Shown one piece after another: positions 7,704 through 15,476 of a stretch of DNA of 64,000 bases (position 1 is the first letter of the stretch; each line of letters begins with the position of its first letter). The position numbers were made by a program, and so were the translations under genes. The notes under the pieces are model-generated. The model searched no databases. It was not told where the DNA came from and saw only the letters and a list, made by a program, of their open reading frames with translations. Source of the stretch: Oleiharenicola sp. (GTDB lineage Bacteria > Verrucomicrobiota > Verrucomicrobiia > Opitutales > Opitutaceae). The DNA is taken from contig JANYDW010000016.1 in the NCBI GenBank assembly GCA_025363455.1, positions 1 to 64,000 on the forward strand, written 5' to 3'.

Positions 7704-7922
7704 TCAGCTCCCGGCCGGATAAAGGCACTCGACCTCGACCTTCTCGCCGCAGGCGCAGGTGACGATGATGCGCATGACCTTGTCGCCCTGCTTCACGACC
7801 TCAACCGACGGACCCTCGGCGGCGGGACGGGCGGCTCCGGTCGGCGCCACTGCCTTGTGGACGTGGGGGGCGCGCAACGGGGCGGCATCAAGGGTACGCT
7901 TACCAGTTAGAAAGGGTTTCAT
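7704..7922 (-). CDS. Small conserved-looking protein with CxC motif in flagellar cluster
   Basis: A 72-residue protein of unknown function between motB and flgF, ending with VTCACGEKVEVEC, a cysteine-rich segment that could bind a metal. The N-terminal half is Ala/Pro-rich. It lies 10 nt after motB in the same orientation, so it is probably co-transcribed. Reading is supported by spacing and by the compact cysteine motif; I do not recognise a named family. It could be a regulator or assembly factor, but nothing in the sequence shows which. Confidence 0.55.
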   Translation of the reverse strand: MKPFLTGKRTLDAAPLRAPHVHKAVAPTGAARPAAEGPSVEVVKQGDKVMRIIVTCACGEKVEVECLYPAGS

Positions 7923-7932
7923 GATGAAAGGG

Positions 7933-8838
7933 TCAGTGAGTACCTGAGGCGAGGGTTGGTCTGCCTTCGCGCAAAGGGCTTCCGCCTTCGCTCAGCTTCG
8001 ACGAGACATGTCGGCGAGGTTCGTCCGGCGGCGAGGCCCCAGGCGAAGCGGGTGGCGGGACCTGCGGCTGGACCGCCGGCACCGAGTTGCCCTTGGCGGA
8101 ATTGCTCTTGCTGACGGCCAGGCTAAGCGTGATGCGCTGGTTGGACTCGGAAGCCGGGTTTTCATTGGGCAGCGGACGGGTGGCGGCAAAACCGGTGACA
8201 CGCTCGATCAACCCAGGCTCCACCGCATAATACACGAGCTTGCGCCGGGCGGCGTTGGCGCGATCCGAGGATAGCTCCCACGCGGTGTAGTCCTCGCGCT
8301 TCAGGGCGAGGCCCTCGCGCGTGTGCCCGTCGATGGTCACGCGGAAATGATGCCGGTCAATAAGCCAGGCCATGGATTGCATCAGGTGGACGCCCCAGTC
8401 CGTGAGTTCGGCGGAGTCGCCCTTGAACATCGGCTGCTTGGACCGGTCGTAGAGCGTGATCCGTAATCCATCCGAGGTGACCTGGATATCAATCGGTTTT
8501 TGGTCGAGATTCTGGTCGAGGTGCAGCAGGCGGTAAAAGTCGGCGGCCACGGAATTGAGGAAACTGAGCTCGATGTGCTTGTCGTTGTTCTTCGCCTTGA
8601 CGGCGGACTGCTCCGACTTGCTGCTGCTGCTGCTGTTGTTGTCGCCCTGCTTGTTGAAAGGCATGATACCCGAATGATCCACCAGCGGGGACGAAAACGG
8701 GTTCTGGAAATACTTGGAGGTCGCGATGAGGATTTCCTTGTCCTGCGCCGAGATCCACAACACGAGGAAAAGCGCCATCATCGCGGTCATGAAGTCCGCG
8801 AACGCCACTTTCCAGGCTCCTCCTCCGCCGGCGCTCAT
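7933..8838 (-). CDS. motB: Flagellar motor stator protein MotB
   Basis: Stator subunit that anchors to peptidoglycan and carries the proton-binding aspartate. The mature start MSAGGGGAWKVAFADFMTAMMALFLVLWI contains the single membrane helix with the essential Asp. A periplasmic OmpA-like domain follows near residues 135-240 (FRVTIDGHTREG, LSSDRANAARRKLV). A Ser/Asn linker is encoded by a short CTG-like microsatellite around 8620. The ORF is open to 8892, but that extension (FFILNSSFFLF) is translated from the AATTAAGAA word repeat, so ATG 8838 is chosen. Its partner MotA is damaged, so this copy may not form a working stator. Confidence 0.93.
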   Translation of the reverse strand: MSAGGGGAWKVAFADFMTAMMALFLVLWISAQDKEILIATSKYFQNPFSSPLVDHSGIMPFNKQGDNNSSSSSKSEQSAVKAKNNDKHIELSFLNSVAADFYRLLHLDQNLDQKPIDIQVTSDGLRITLYDRSKQPMFKGDSAELTDWGVHLMQSMAWLIDRHHFRVTIDGHTREGLALKREDYTAWELSSDRANAARRKLVYYAVEPGLIERVTGFAATRPLPNENPASESNQRITLSLAVSKSNSAKGNSVPAVQPQVPPPASPGASPPDEPRRHVSSKLSEGGSPLREGRPTLASGTH

Positions 8839-8844
8839 GATGGG

Positions 8845-8959
8845 AAAAAGGAAGAAGGAGGAATTAAGAATGAAGAAGCCGAACCACTCCATTCGAGCGA
8901 TCCGACCGCAAACCGGCGGGTCTGTGCTTCTTCATTCATCCTTCTTAATTCTTAATTAT
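8845..8959. repeat. AATTAAGAATGAAGAA-type inverted word repeat between motA and motB
   Basis: Left arm AAGGAGGAATTAAGAATGAA at 8855-8874 region pairs with TTCTTCATTCATCCTTCTTA and AATTCTTAATT at 8929-8957. The right arm contains the TAA stop of the upstream fliS-motA ORF. Same architecture as the flagellar word repeats, but built from different AT-rich words. Confidence 0.7.
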
Positions 8960-9810
8960 TTGCCAGAGCCCAGCCCCTTGACGGCGGTCTCCAGCTCCTC
9001 GGCGCCGGGCTGGACGGAGCTGTCGAGGGAGCGGCGGGCGACCTCGATGGCGGTGAGCGGGGCGAGGCCCTTGGCGAAGCCGGCGACGGCGTGCATGATG
9101 CAGTTCAAGAACAGCATCTCCGAGGCGTTGTTGGAGCGGATGCGCCCGGCGAGCGGGTTGACGAAGCCGTAAGCGCAGAAAATACCCAGCATGGTGCCGG
9201 TGAGCGCCGCGGCCACCTTTTCGCCGACCACCTCCGGGCCCTCGGCGATGGCGGACATGGTGTTGATGATGCCCAACACGGCCGCAACGATGCCGATGGC
9301 GGGAAGCGAGTCTCCGATCATCTGCATGGCGTGCACGGGGTGATCCATCTCGACTTCCTTGGCCTTCAACTCGGCCGCCATCAAGTCCTCCAACTGGTCG
9401 GGCTTGATCTTCCCGTCGATGACGGGCTTGAGGCCGTTCACCAGGAAAAGCAGTCGCTCGTGATGGGCCAGCACACTGGGGTATTTTTGGAAGAGCGTGC
9501 TTTTGGTGGGTTCCATCACGTGTTCCTCGAGAGCGATGAGGCCGTTGCGGCGGCCCATCATGAAGAGCTCGTAGAGCAGCTTCAACACGTCAAAGAAGTC
9601 CTTCTTGCCGGCGATCTTGCCGGCCAAGGCGTCCTTCGTCTTGTGGATGATCTCGACGCGGCGCGGGTTTCCCGTGGTGTCATCGCAGGCGGCGCGAGCG
9701 ATCGCCAGGGCATTGAGCGCCCCGTCGAACAGCATCAGCACGAGCTGGCCCGGGCTGGCCGTGAGGATGGAGTTGGCACGGTACGCCCGCGCGTAGTCCT
9801 GGGCGTACAT
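8956..9810 (-). CDS. In-frame FliS-MotA chimera lacking MotA membrane helices 1-2
   Basis: Residues 1 to about 55 are the start of the flagellin chaperone FliS: MYAQDYARAYRANSILTAS and QLVLMLFDGALNALAIAR match FliS helix 1. From about residue 58 the sequence is MotA from its cytoplasmic loop onward: LYELFMMGRRNGLIALEEH, then GDSLPAIGIVAAVLGI and GTMLGIFCAYGFVNPLA, the two C-terminal membrane helices. MotA's own first ~60 residues, holding helices 1-2, are absent, as is the rest of FliS. This is best explained by a deletion joining fliS to motA. The product is unlikely to work as either protein. Downstream motB is intact. A separate complete fliS or motA may exist elsewhere in the genome. Confidence 0.82.
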   Translation of the reverse strand: MYAQDYARAYRANSILTASPGQLVLMLFDGALNALAIARAACDDTTGNPRRVEIIHKTKDALAGKIAGKKDFFDVLKLLYELFMMGRRNGLIALEEHVMEPTKSTLFQKYPSVLAHHERLLFLVNGLKPVIDGKIKPDQLEDLMAAELKAKEVEMDHPVHAMQMIGDSLPAIGIVAAVLGIINTMSAIAEGPEVVGEKVAAALTGTMLGIFCAYGFVNPLAGRIRSNNASEMLFLNCIMHAVAGFAKGLAPLTAIEVARRSLDSSVQPGAEELETAVKGLGSGK

Positions 9811-9823
9811 GGCCGGCGCTGGC

Positions 9824-10105
9824 TCAGTCAGCCTGCTCGTCCGGATCGGGCGAATTGAGGATCACCCGGCCCACCTGGCGAAGGATCGCCGGCGATGGAT
9901 AGGAGGGATCGGCGGCCAGCAGGCGAGCCCGCGCCACCACCTCGGGGCGAATCTCGGGCTGGTTGGCCAGGGCGGACTTGAGCGCGGCCGTATGCTCAGG
10001 GGCAAAACGGTCGGCCTCAGGGCCTTGGGGCGAAGGCGTCTTGGTATGGTGCACCACGCCATCAGGGCGCAGCACACGGTCTGAAGAAGAGGTAGAATTA
10101 ATCAT
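9824..10105 (-). CDS. FlgM-like small flagellar protein (putative anti-sigma-28)
   Basis: A 93-residue protein with a disordered, charged N-terminal half and a C-terminal helix-rich part (EIRPEVVARARLLAADPSYPS, then LRQVGRVIL). This layout and the pattern of an alternating Arg/Val segment followed by a tyrosine resemble the sigma-binding region of FlgM, though sequence identity is weak. It lies 13 nt upstream of the fliS-motA ORF and has its own excellent sigma-28 promoter, as flgM genes often do. If FlgM, it would bind FliA and hold back late flagellar genes until secreted. An unrelated small flagellar protein is possible. Confidence 0.45.
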   Translation of the reverse strand: MINSTSSSDRVLRPDGVVHHTKTPSPQGPEADRFAPEHTAALKSALANQPEIRPEVVARARLLAADPSYPSPAILRQVGRVILNSPDPDEQAD

Positions 10106-10905
10106 GGGCTTTCGTTGAGAAGCACGGTCAGCCTCTGACTGTTGTTACAGGGAACGCCGTTAAGTGACAGGGTTATAATCGTCGCCCGAGGGGCGGACTT
10201 TAGGGGGAAAATAGGTAAAGCGCTTGGCAAGGTACGGCCCATTATCGGGGGGGCAGGGTGTGAAACATGATCGCGGCAGCCACGGCGCCGAAGCGCGTCG
10301 GGCTCTGGAGCACGGCGGGGGGTGGAATCGACCGGAGCCAGCCGATCGCCCTCCCGGTTAAATTGGCGGACACTGTTGACCATTTTGTCATCCGCCGCCG
10401 AAAAGACCTCGTCAAAGGCCCAGATCAGGCGGACGTCACGGACTGTGGCCAGCTTGGCCCGCAACCCGAGGGTGAGCGGCCGGTAGGCGTGCAGAACCGT
10501 GAGGTCGGTGAACAGCACGGCGTCGACGGCGTACTTCTCCGCAAGCTTCTCGAGAAATCCATGCGGGAGCGCCGCCGTGGAGGCGAAGTCACCGGCCCCG
10601 AATAGGTGCGCACAGTCCTCCCGGGACACGACCACGACCTCGAAACGCATTTGCCGCTGCAGGGTGGTCAGCAGCACGGGATCCAAGGCCGCGGTGATTT
10701 CCGCGGACGCCGCCTCGCCACCGTGGAGAGGCAGAAGGGCAATCCGCTGGATGTCCGGGGCCAGCTGAGCGTCGCCCCGGAAATTCACCGGGGTCAAGAG
10801 CGGGCGCGCCTGCTCCCCCTCGAGCCAGGTGGGCAAGGAGGCGCAGCCGGTGACCGCGGCCAGCAGGGAAGTCAGCACGATGGGCAGGAGAATTTTGATC
10901 TTCAT
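10102..10905 (-). CDS. Putative lipoprotein of the flagellar cluster, C-terminus probably frameshifted
   Basis: Signal peptide with lipobox (LLAAVTGCAS), then a domain with AVDAVLFTDLTVLHAYRPLTLGLRAKL typical of envelope lipoproteins; I do not know its function. It starts within the fliD stop (ATGA overlap). After about residue 195 the composition changes to Arg/Pro-rich. Removing one base from the six-G run at 10317-10322 restores a natural-looking end (AVLQSPTRFGAVAAAIMFHT) with a stop at 10242. The longer reading frame also runs across a sigma-28 promoter. So the native gene is probably 10242-10905, and this sequence carries a homopolymer frameshift, either real or a sequencing error. Confidence 0.65.
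   Translation of the reverse strand: MKIKILLPIVLTSLLAAVTGCASLPTWLEGEQARPLLTPVNFRGDAQLAPDIQRIALLPLHGGEAASAEITAALDPVLLTTLQRQMRFEVVVVSREDCAHLFGAGDFASTAALPHGFLEKLAEKYAVDAVLFTDLTVLHAYRPLTLGLRAKLATVRDVRLIWAFDEVFSAADDKMVNSVRQFNREGDRLAPVDSTPRRAPEPDALRRRGCRDHVSHPAPPIMGRTLPSALPIFPLKSAPRATIITLSLNGVPCNNSQRLTVLLNESP
10176..10202 (-). promoter_or_regulatory. Sigma-28 (FliA) promoter before the FlgM-like gene
   Basis: Minus strand reads TAAAGTCC, an exact 11-nt spacer, then GACGATTA, against the consensus TAAAGTTT-N11-GCCGATAA. It sits about 70-95 nt upstream of ATG 10105 and inside the C-terminal extension of the ORF 10102-10905, supporting the view that the extension is not natural coding sequence. Confidence 0.7.
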
Positions 10906-12641
10906 CTTTTGCTGGAGCTTGAGCCGGACCCGGATCCGACACCAAAGGCGTTCGAGATCGTCTGGCTCTGTTGCTGGATCTTGGATTGGGCCGACTCCAT
11001 GGCGATGAAGCTGTTGGTGAGTAGCTCACGTTGCTGGGTGAGCCGGCGCTCCATGTCGGCGATTTGCGTGTCCAGGGCGCTGTTGGTCTTGGCCAACCGG
11101 TCCTGGGAGTCGCTGCCGGAATGGATGAGCTTGCCGACCAGCGTGTCGAACTTGGCGGCGAAGCCCGTGCTGGAGGTGTTGAAGAATTTCTCCAGGTCCG
11201 TGGGGTGGTCGGCGAGGGCGGCGTCGAGCTTGACGGAATCCTTGATCGACATCTGGCCGTCTCGATCGAGGTCGAGCCCGAAGTCGCTGATCTGCTTGAT
11301 CGTGTCGCTCAGGCCGGGGATGGTGTTGAACGCCAGCGAGCGCATTTGCCGGGCCCAATCCTGCACGTCCCGGTTGCTACTGAGGACGGAAGTGGTGACC
11401 TTGCCGTTGGTCGAGGTGATCTTGCTCTTGTCGTCGATGTAGGACTGCACGGCATTGTAGGCCGAGAGGAAATCCTGGATCTTGGCGCGCATCTTGGCGG
11501 TATCGGCGGCGACGGTGATGGTCTGGGTGGTGGCACTATCCACCGTGACCGACAGCCCGGCGATGCCATGGGCCGTGCCATCCAGCGTGTTGCTGGCGCT
11601 GATCAGCGTGGGCCCGCCGTCGATGGAATACTCGGCGTTCTTGCCGCTCACCGCGGTGTAGCCGCTGGTCAACCGCAGGGCGCCGAGCAAACCGCCGGCG
11701 GACTCGCTGAGCGTGATGCCGAGATCGCCGGTCGTGTTGTTGGCGAGAACCACGCGGTCATTCACCGCGTCGTAGGACCCGGTGACCCCCGCGCTCGAGG
11801 CGTTGATGCGTTTGAGCACCGTGCTCATGGAGTCGGTGTTGACGTTGTAGGCGATATCCACGCCATTGATGCTGAAGGTACCCGCACCCGCTCCGTCGAC
11901 CGCGGTGATGGCGGTTTTCAGGCCCGCCGTGGCAAAAGGGGTGCTGACACGCGCTGTGCCCAACTTGCCGTAGCTGGCGACCGTGTCGGTGCCATTGTTA
12001 GCCAGCTTGAGGACCTGCAGGAAATTGCTGGTATCGTTCGCTGCGCCCAGAGTGATCGTCGCATTGCTCGCGCTGGCCAAAGTGATCTTGTCGTCCGCCG
12101 CGCTATAGGTGGCGGTCACATCGTTGCCGGTCGCGGTGTGGATGGCGTTGAAGACGTCCTCCAGCGTGTCGGTGGTGGCGACGGTGATCGGGTGACCGTT
12201 GACGGTGAACTTGCCCGCGGTAACCACCCCGGCCGTGCGCATGGTGGCCAGCGTAACTCCGGCGACGCTGTCGGTAGCGCTGATCCCACCCGTGATATCA
12301 ACGACTCCATCGCGGCGCGCCTTGGTGGCGACCTGGCTGACCGCGATAGCGTGGCTGCCCGTGGCGGTGCCCGAGGTCGAGGCCAGGGTCCAGGTCGAGC
12401 CGGTCGTGCCCGAAACGGTCGTGCGGCCCGAAAACAGGGTCTGGTCCTTGATGTTGGTCACCGCCGTTTGGAGGGCGGTCAATTTGGTTCCGAGACCCTT
12501 GATGGCCGCGGCTTGCTGGTCATTCTTGTCCTGCTCCCGCTGGATCCGGTCCACCGGGGCATGCTCGAGCTGCATCAATTGGTCGACGAGCGACTTCCAA
12601 TCGAGGCCAGAGGCGAGTCCTGAGAGTTGTAAGCCTGCCAT
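10902..12641 (-). CDS. fliD: Flagellar filament cap protein FliD
   Basis: Filament cap that folds exported flagellin. N-terminus GLQLSGLASGLDWKSLVDQLMQLEHAPVDRIQ is the FliD_N signature; the C-terminal third includes FLSAYNAVQSYIDDKSK, DLDRDGQMSIKD and a coiled coil ending in Ser/Gly-rich sequence. The middle is Thr/Ala-rich and repetitive, as usual for the exposed domains. Length about 579 residues. I choose ATG 12641 over 12674 because the family starts right before SGLASG. A near-perfect sigma-28 promoter lies upstream. The stop overlaps the next gene by 4 nt. Confidence 0.93.
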   Translation of the reverse strand: MAGLQLSGLASGLDWKSLVDQLMQLEHAPVDRIQREQDKNDQQAAAIKGLGTKLTALQTAVTNIKDQTLFSGRTTVSGTTGSTWTLASTSGTATGSHAIAVSQVATKARRDGVVDITGGISATDSVAGVTLATMRTAGVVTAGKFTVNGHPITVATTDTLEDVFNAIHTATGNDVTATYSAADDKITLASASNATITLGAANDTSNFLQVLKLANNGTDTVASYGKLGTARVSTPFATAGLKTAITAVDGAGAGTFSINGVDIAYNVNTDSMSTVLKRINASSAGVTGSYDAVNDRVVLANNTTGDLGITLSESAGGLLGALRLTSGYTAVSGKNAEYSIDGGPTLISASNTLDGTAHGIAGLSVTVDSATTQTITVAADTAKMRAKIQDFLSAYNAVQSYIDDKSKITSTNGKVTTSVLSSNRDVQDWARQMRSLAFNTIPGLSDTIKQISDFGLDLDRDGQMSIKDSVKLDAALADHPTDLEKFFNTSSTGFAAKFDTLVGKLIHSGSDSQDRLAKTNSALDTQIADMERRLTQQRELLTNSFIAMESAQSKIQQQSQTISNAFGVGSGSGSSSSKR

Positions 12642-12670
12642 AGTAGGAGCGGGGACACTGCCCCACCCCT

Positions 12671-12697
12671 TCATCGGCCACCCCCGGGGGAAGTTTA
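12671..12697 (-). promoter_or_regulatory. Sigma-28 (FliA) promoter before fliD
   Basis: Minus strand TAAACTTC, 11-nt spacer, GCCGATGA; consensus TAAAGTTT-N11-GCCGATAA. Located about 30-55 nt before the fliD ATG. One of the two clearest promoters in the window. Confidence 0.78.
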
Positions 12698-12822
12698 GCC
12701 CGCAAACGGTATTTTTCGGGCCGTTTCCGGGCCGGCGCGCGGACCCCTTTCCCCGAGTGAAAAGGCCGGCCGAAAAAATCCGCCGCGGCAGGGCGCGAAA
12801 AAATAAATCCGTGCCAACGCGC

Positions 12823-12850
12823 TAAATATTTCCCGCATCCGCGCCGTTAT
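12823..12850 (+). promoter_or_regulatory. Probable sigma-28 promoter of the first flagellin gene
   Basis: TAAATATT, then 12 nt, then GCCGTTAT on the plus strand, about 105 nt before the flagellin ATG. The elements fit sigma-28, but the spacer is one base longer than in the fliD and FlgM-like promoters. Confidence 0.5.
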
Positions 12851-12954
12851 TTGCCCTGCCGCGAATCAGAACCAAGGCCGGACCGCCCAGGAGCCGTTTT
12901 CTCCCGGGCCGAATGCGACACGGACGTCGCAAATTAAAATCAAGGAAGATCACC

Positions 12955-13767
12955 ATGTCAGTCGTCATCAACAGCAACTTCGCCGCGACCGTCGCGTCGA
13001 ACAACCTCGCCGCCTCGAACGATATGCTCCAAAAGAGCATGAACCGTCTCTCGAGCGGAACGAAAATCGTCAACCCCGCGGACGATGCGGGCGGCCTCGC
13101 CGTCTCCATGAAATTGTCCGCCGCGGCCAAGCGCTCCGGCGCCGCTGCCAGCAACATCGGTAACTCGGTCTCATTCCTCCAGTCGCAGGATGGCGTCCTC
13201 AAGGTCGCCGGCAAAGTCCTCGAGCGCATGGGCGAACTGCGGACCCTGTACGATGATCCCACCAAGAACAGCAACGACAAGGCCAACTACGATTCCGAAT
13301 TCGTCGCCCTGCAGAGCGAGCTGAGCTCGCTGACGAGCAACACGTTCAACAGCGTGGATCTCTTCGGCAGCGGCAGCCTCTCGGTTTCCGTCTCGGAAGA
13401 CGGCTCCTCCGCGGTGACGATCACTGCCAAGGACCTCGCCGACTCCGCCGCCGGCATCGGCACGCTCACCGATACCGCCATCGCCAGCCTGGCCGGAGTC
13501 ACCCTGAGCGACATCACCGACGCCATCCAGAACGTGGCGACCTTCCGCGCCAACAACGGCGCCGAGCAGAGCCGCCTCGGCTTCGCCCAGGAGGTCCTCA
13601 CGGTCAACAAGGCCAACCTCGAATCCGCCAACAGCCGCATCATCGATGTGGACGTGGCCGAGGAATCCACGCGACTCGCGCGTTGGAACGTCCTCGTCCA
13701 GGCCGGCACCGCCATGTTGTCGCAGGCCAACCAGAGCGCCCAGGTCGCGCTCAAGTTGCTCCAGTAA
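12955..13767 (+). CDS. fliC: Flagellin (first copy, intact)
   Basis: Filament subunit of 270 residues, short for a flagellin, with the conserved D0/D1 ends: SVVINSNFAATVASNNL, MLQKSMNRLSSGTKIVNPADDAGG at the N-terminus and ESTRLARWNVLVQAGTAMLSQANQ near the C-terminus. The central variable domain is small. The ATG at 12955 has an AAGGAAG ribosome site 6 nt upstream; the longer ORF start at 12913 is not used. A probable sigma-28 promoter precedes it. The neighbouring glycosyltransferase island may modify it. It is oriented opposite to fliD. Confidence 0.95.
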   Translation: MSVVINSNFAATVASNNLAASNDMLQKSMNRLSSGTKIVNPADDAGGLAVSMKLSAAAKRSGAAASNIGNSVSFLQSQDGVLKVAGKVLERMGELRTLYDDPTKNSNDKANYDSEFVALQSELSSLTSNTFNSVDLFGSGSLSVSVSEDGSSAVTITAKDLADSAAGIGTLTDTAIASLAGVTLSDITDAIQNVATFRANNGAEQSRLGFAQEVLTVNKANLESANSRIIDVDVAEESTRLARWNVLVQAGTAMLSQANQSAQVALKLLQ

Positions 13768-13980
13768 ACGCTGGATGGATCGCCCCGCGCGGGGCCGGAG
13801 TGATTGCCGGTCCCGCTGCGTCAAAAAGTGCGGTTGTCTATATGCGGTTCTTTCCCCCCTTCGGCGCGTTTTGCGACGTGCCGCTCCCTTTGAGGCATTC
13901 GCCTCGAACAGCGTGATCCGGCGCTGCCAATCCGGGTCCGTGGCGACGACGGAAGGTCGCACAAATCAAGGATAGATACC

Positions 13981-14795
13981 ATGTCAGTCGTGATTAACTC
14001 CAACTACGCGGCCACGGTTGCCTCAAACAACCTGTCTGCCTCGAACTCCATGCTGCAGAAAAGCCTTAACCGGCTTTCCAGCGGTTCGAAAATCGTCAAC
14101 CCGTCCGATGATGCGGGCGGTCTCGCTGTGTCGATGAAGCTGTCTGCCGCGGCCAAGCGCTCGGGCGCCGCCGCCAGCAACATCGGCAACTCGGTGTCGT
14201 TCCTGCAGTCGCAGGACGGCGTCATGAAGGTTGCCGGCAAGGTTCTCGACCGCATGAGCGAGTTGAAGACCCTCTACACCGACCCGACCAAGAACAGCAA
14301 CGACCTCGCGAACTATGATTCCGAGTTCACCGCCCTGAAGAGCGAGCTCAGCTCCCTCTCACCAGCGAGACGTTCAACAGCGTCTCCCTGTTCGGCAGCT
14401 CTGACCTCGCGGTCAACGTCTCCGAAGACGGCGCCCAGAGCGTGACCCTCACGGGTCGCGACCTGTCCGGCACCGCCAGCGGCGTCGGTACCATCACCGA
14501 CACGGCCGTTGCCTCGCTCGCCGACATCAACCTGAGCGACATCACCGATGCGATCCAGAACGTGGCCACGTACCGCGCCCAAAACGGCGCCGAACAGAGC
14601 CGCCTCGGCTTCGCCCAGGAGGTCCTCACGGTCAACAAGGCCAACCTCGAATCCGCCAACAGCCGGATCACGGATGTCGACGTCGCCGAGGAGAGCACCT
14701 CGCTCGCCCGCTGGAACATCCTGGTCCAGTCCGGCACCGCGATGTTGGCTCAGGCCAATCAGAGCGCGCAAGTCGCCCTGAAGCTCATCGGCTAA
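13981..14795 (+). pseudogene. fliC: Second flagellin with 2-nt frameshift
   Basis: Highly similar paralogue of the first flagellin (same ends: NYAATVASNNL, RLSSGSKIVNPSDDAGG; STSLARWNILVQSGTAM). Two ORFs, 13981-14445 and 14442-14795, together cover it. The first diverges after ELSSL because CTCTC at 14356-14360 has two extra bases relative to the expected reading (ELSSL-TSETFNSVSLFG). Removing two bases gives 813 nt, exactly the length of the first copy. The AAGGA ribosome site remains. So this is a recent frameshift, a dinucleotide slippage that could be phase-variable, or a sequencing error. Confidence 0.85.
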
Positions 14796-14837
14796 TAGGT
14801 CTCCAGTCAGTGGTTGTTCTGATTCGCCCAACCACGC

Positions 14838-14862
14838 CGGCCGCCCGCAAGGGCGGCCGGTC
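14838..14862 (+). terminator. Strong hairpin after second flagellin
   Basis: CCGGCCGCCC-GCAA-GGGCGGCCGG is a perfect 10-bp GC stem with a 4-nt loop about 40 nt after the flagellin stop. There is no U tract directly behind it, so it may act with the next terminator. Confidence 0.6.
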
Positions 14863-14932
14863 CTGGGCGAAACAGGACGCCGCAGACGGGGATGTCAGTC
14901 AGGCCCAAAGGGGCCCTAGTCTATCCGTCAAG

Positions 14933-14962
14933 AAGCCCCCGGCTGCCGCTGGGGGCTTTTTG
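14933..14962 (+). terminator. Rho-independent terminator downstream of flagellins
   Basis: AAGCCCCC paired with GGGGGCTT across a short loop, followed by a T run (CTTTTTGCG). Classic intrinsic terminator form, about 140 nt after the second flagellin. Confidence 0.78.
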
Positions 14963-14988
14963 CGTCCGGGTGATTCGGTTTGGTTTTT

Positions 14989-15195
14989 ACCCACTAATTG
15001 GTTTCGCCAATGGCGAAACTTTCAGAGTCCCCTCCGGCTGATTGCCTCCGGAATATATTCAGGGTCTGCTAATCGCAGACTTTTTCATCCCCAATATAGA
15101 CCAGCCAGCGATTAGCTGGCCCGAAATCCTATGCTGGAGACGATTAGTCGAACGGGTCCAATTAGGTTTTGCCGTTGGCGAAACCCATTAGCGGA
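14989..15195. repeat. GATTA-loop hairpin array with terminal inverted repeats, copy 1
   Basis: Ends are inverted repeats (CCACTAATTGGTTTCGCC at the left, matching the reverse complement of the right end GGCGAAACCCATTAGCGG). Each end is itself a hairpin (GTTTCGCC-AAT-GGCGAAAC). Between them are small hairpins with five-base loops: GTCTGC-TAATC-GCAGAC at 15064-15080, GCCAGC-GATTA-GCTGGC at 15104-15120, GAC-GATTA-GTC at 15139-15149. Stem sequences differ while loops repeat. No ORF. A second copy lies at 38741-38936. Confidence 0.8.
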
Positions 15196-15291
15196 CAGAA
15201 GGCAGCACTCGTCGAACACCGCCTAGGCGTAAAAGTGGCAACTCGACGCGGACAAGACCGAAAGGCCATTGGGGTGCGACTGAATCGGGCG

Positions 15292-15416
15292 TAGGGGTCA
15301 GGTTGCGGACATTGATATTTTCCGCAGGGCAGATCGGGCAGAGTCAGGCCGCCGCGGCCACGAACGGGGAACGGGATGACCGCTTGACGAGCCTAGCAAA
15401 CAGCCTGACCCCACGA
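15292..15416. repeat. GGGGTCAGG inverted-repeat element (REP-like)
   Basis: TAGGGGTCAGGTTG at 15292-15305 and the reverse-complement type CAGCCTGACCCCAC at 15402-15415 bound about 95 nt. I recall GGGGTCAGG-flanked units near REP-associated transposases in other bacteria; none is present here. The unit gives the spurious 5' part of the ORF starting at 15303. Confidence 0.5.
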
Positions 15417-15476
15417 TTTCAGCCCTTTTCCGAAACGCTGATTGCCCGAGAATGGTTTCTCCCTTATTTTGCCCTC

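Noticed and set aside
8615-8645. CTG/TTG triplet microsatellite as possible variable locus
   Set aside because: Encodes the Ser/Asn linker of MotB; triplet changes keep frame and such linkers are common.
11031-12623. 530-codon plus-strand ORF
   Set aside because: Antisense to fliD, low-complexity Gly/Asp/Arg composition, no start context.
6668-13844. 16-mer TGCGGTTGTCTATATG found at 6668 and 13829
   Set aside because: Roughly one exact 16-mer match is expected by chance in 64 kb; surroundings differ and strand relation to genes is inconsistent.
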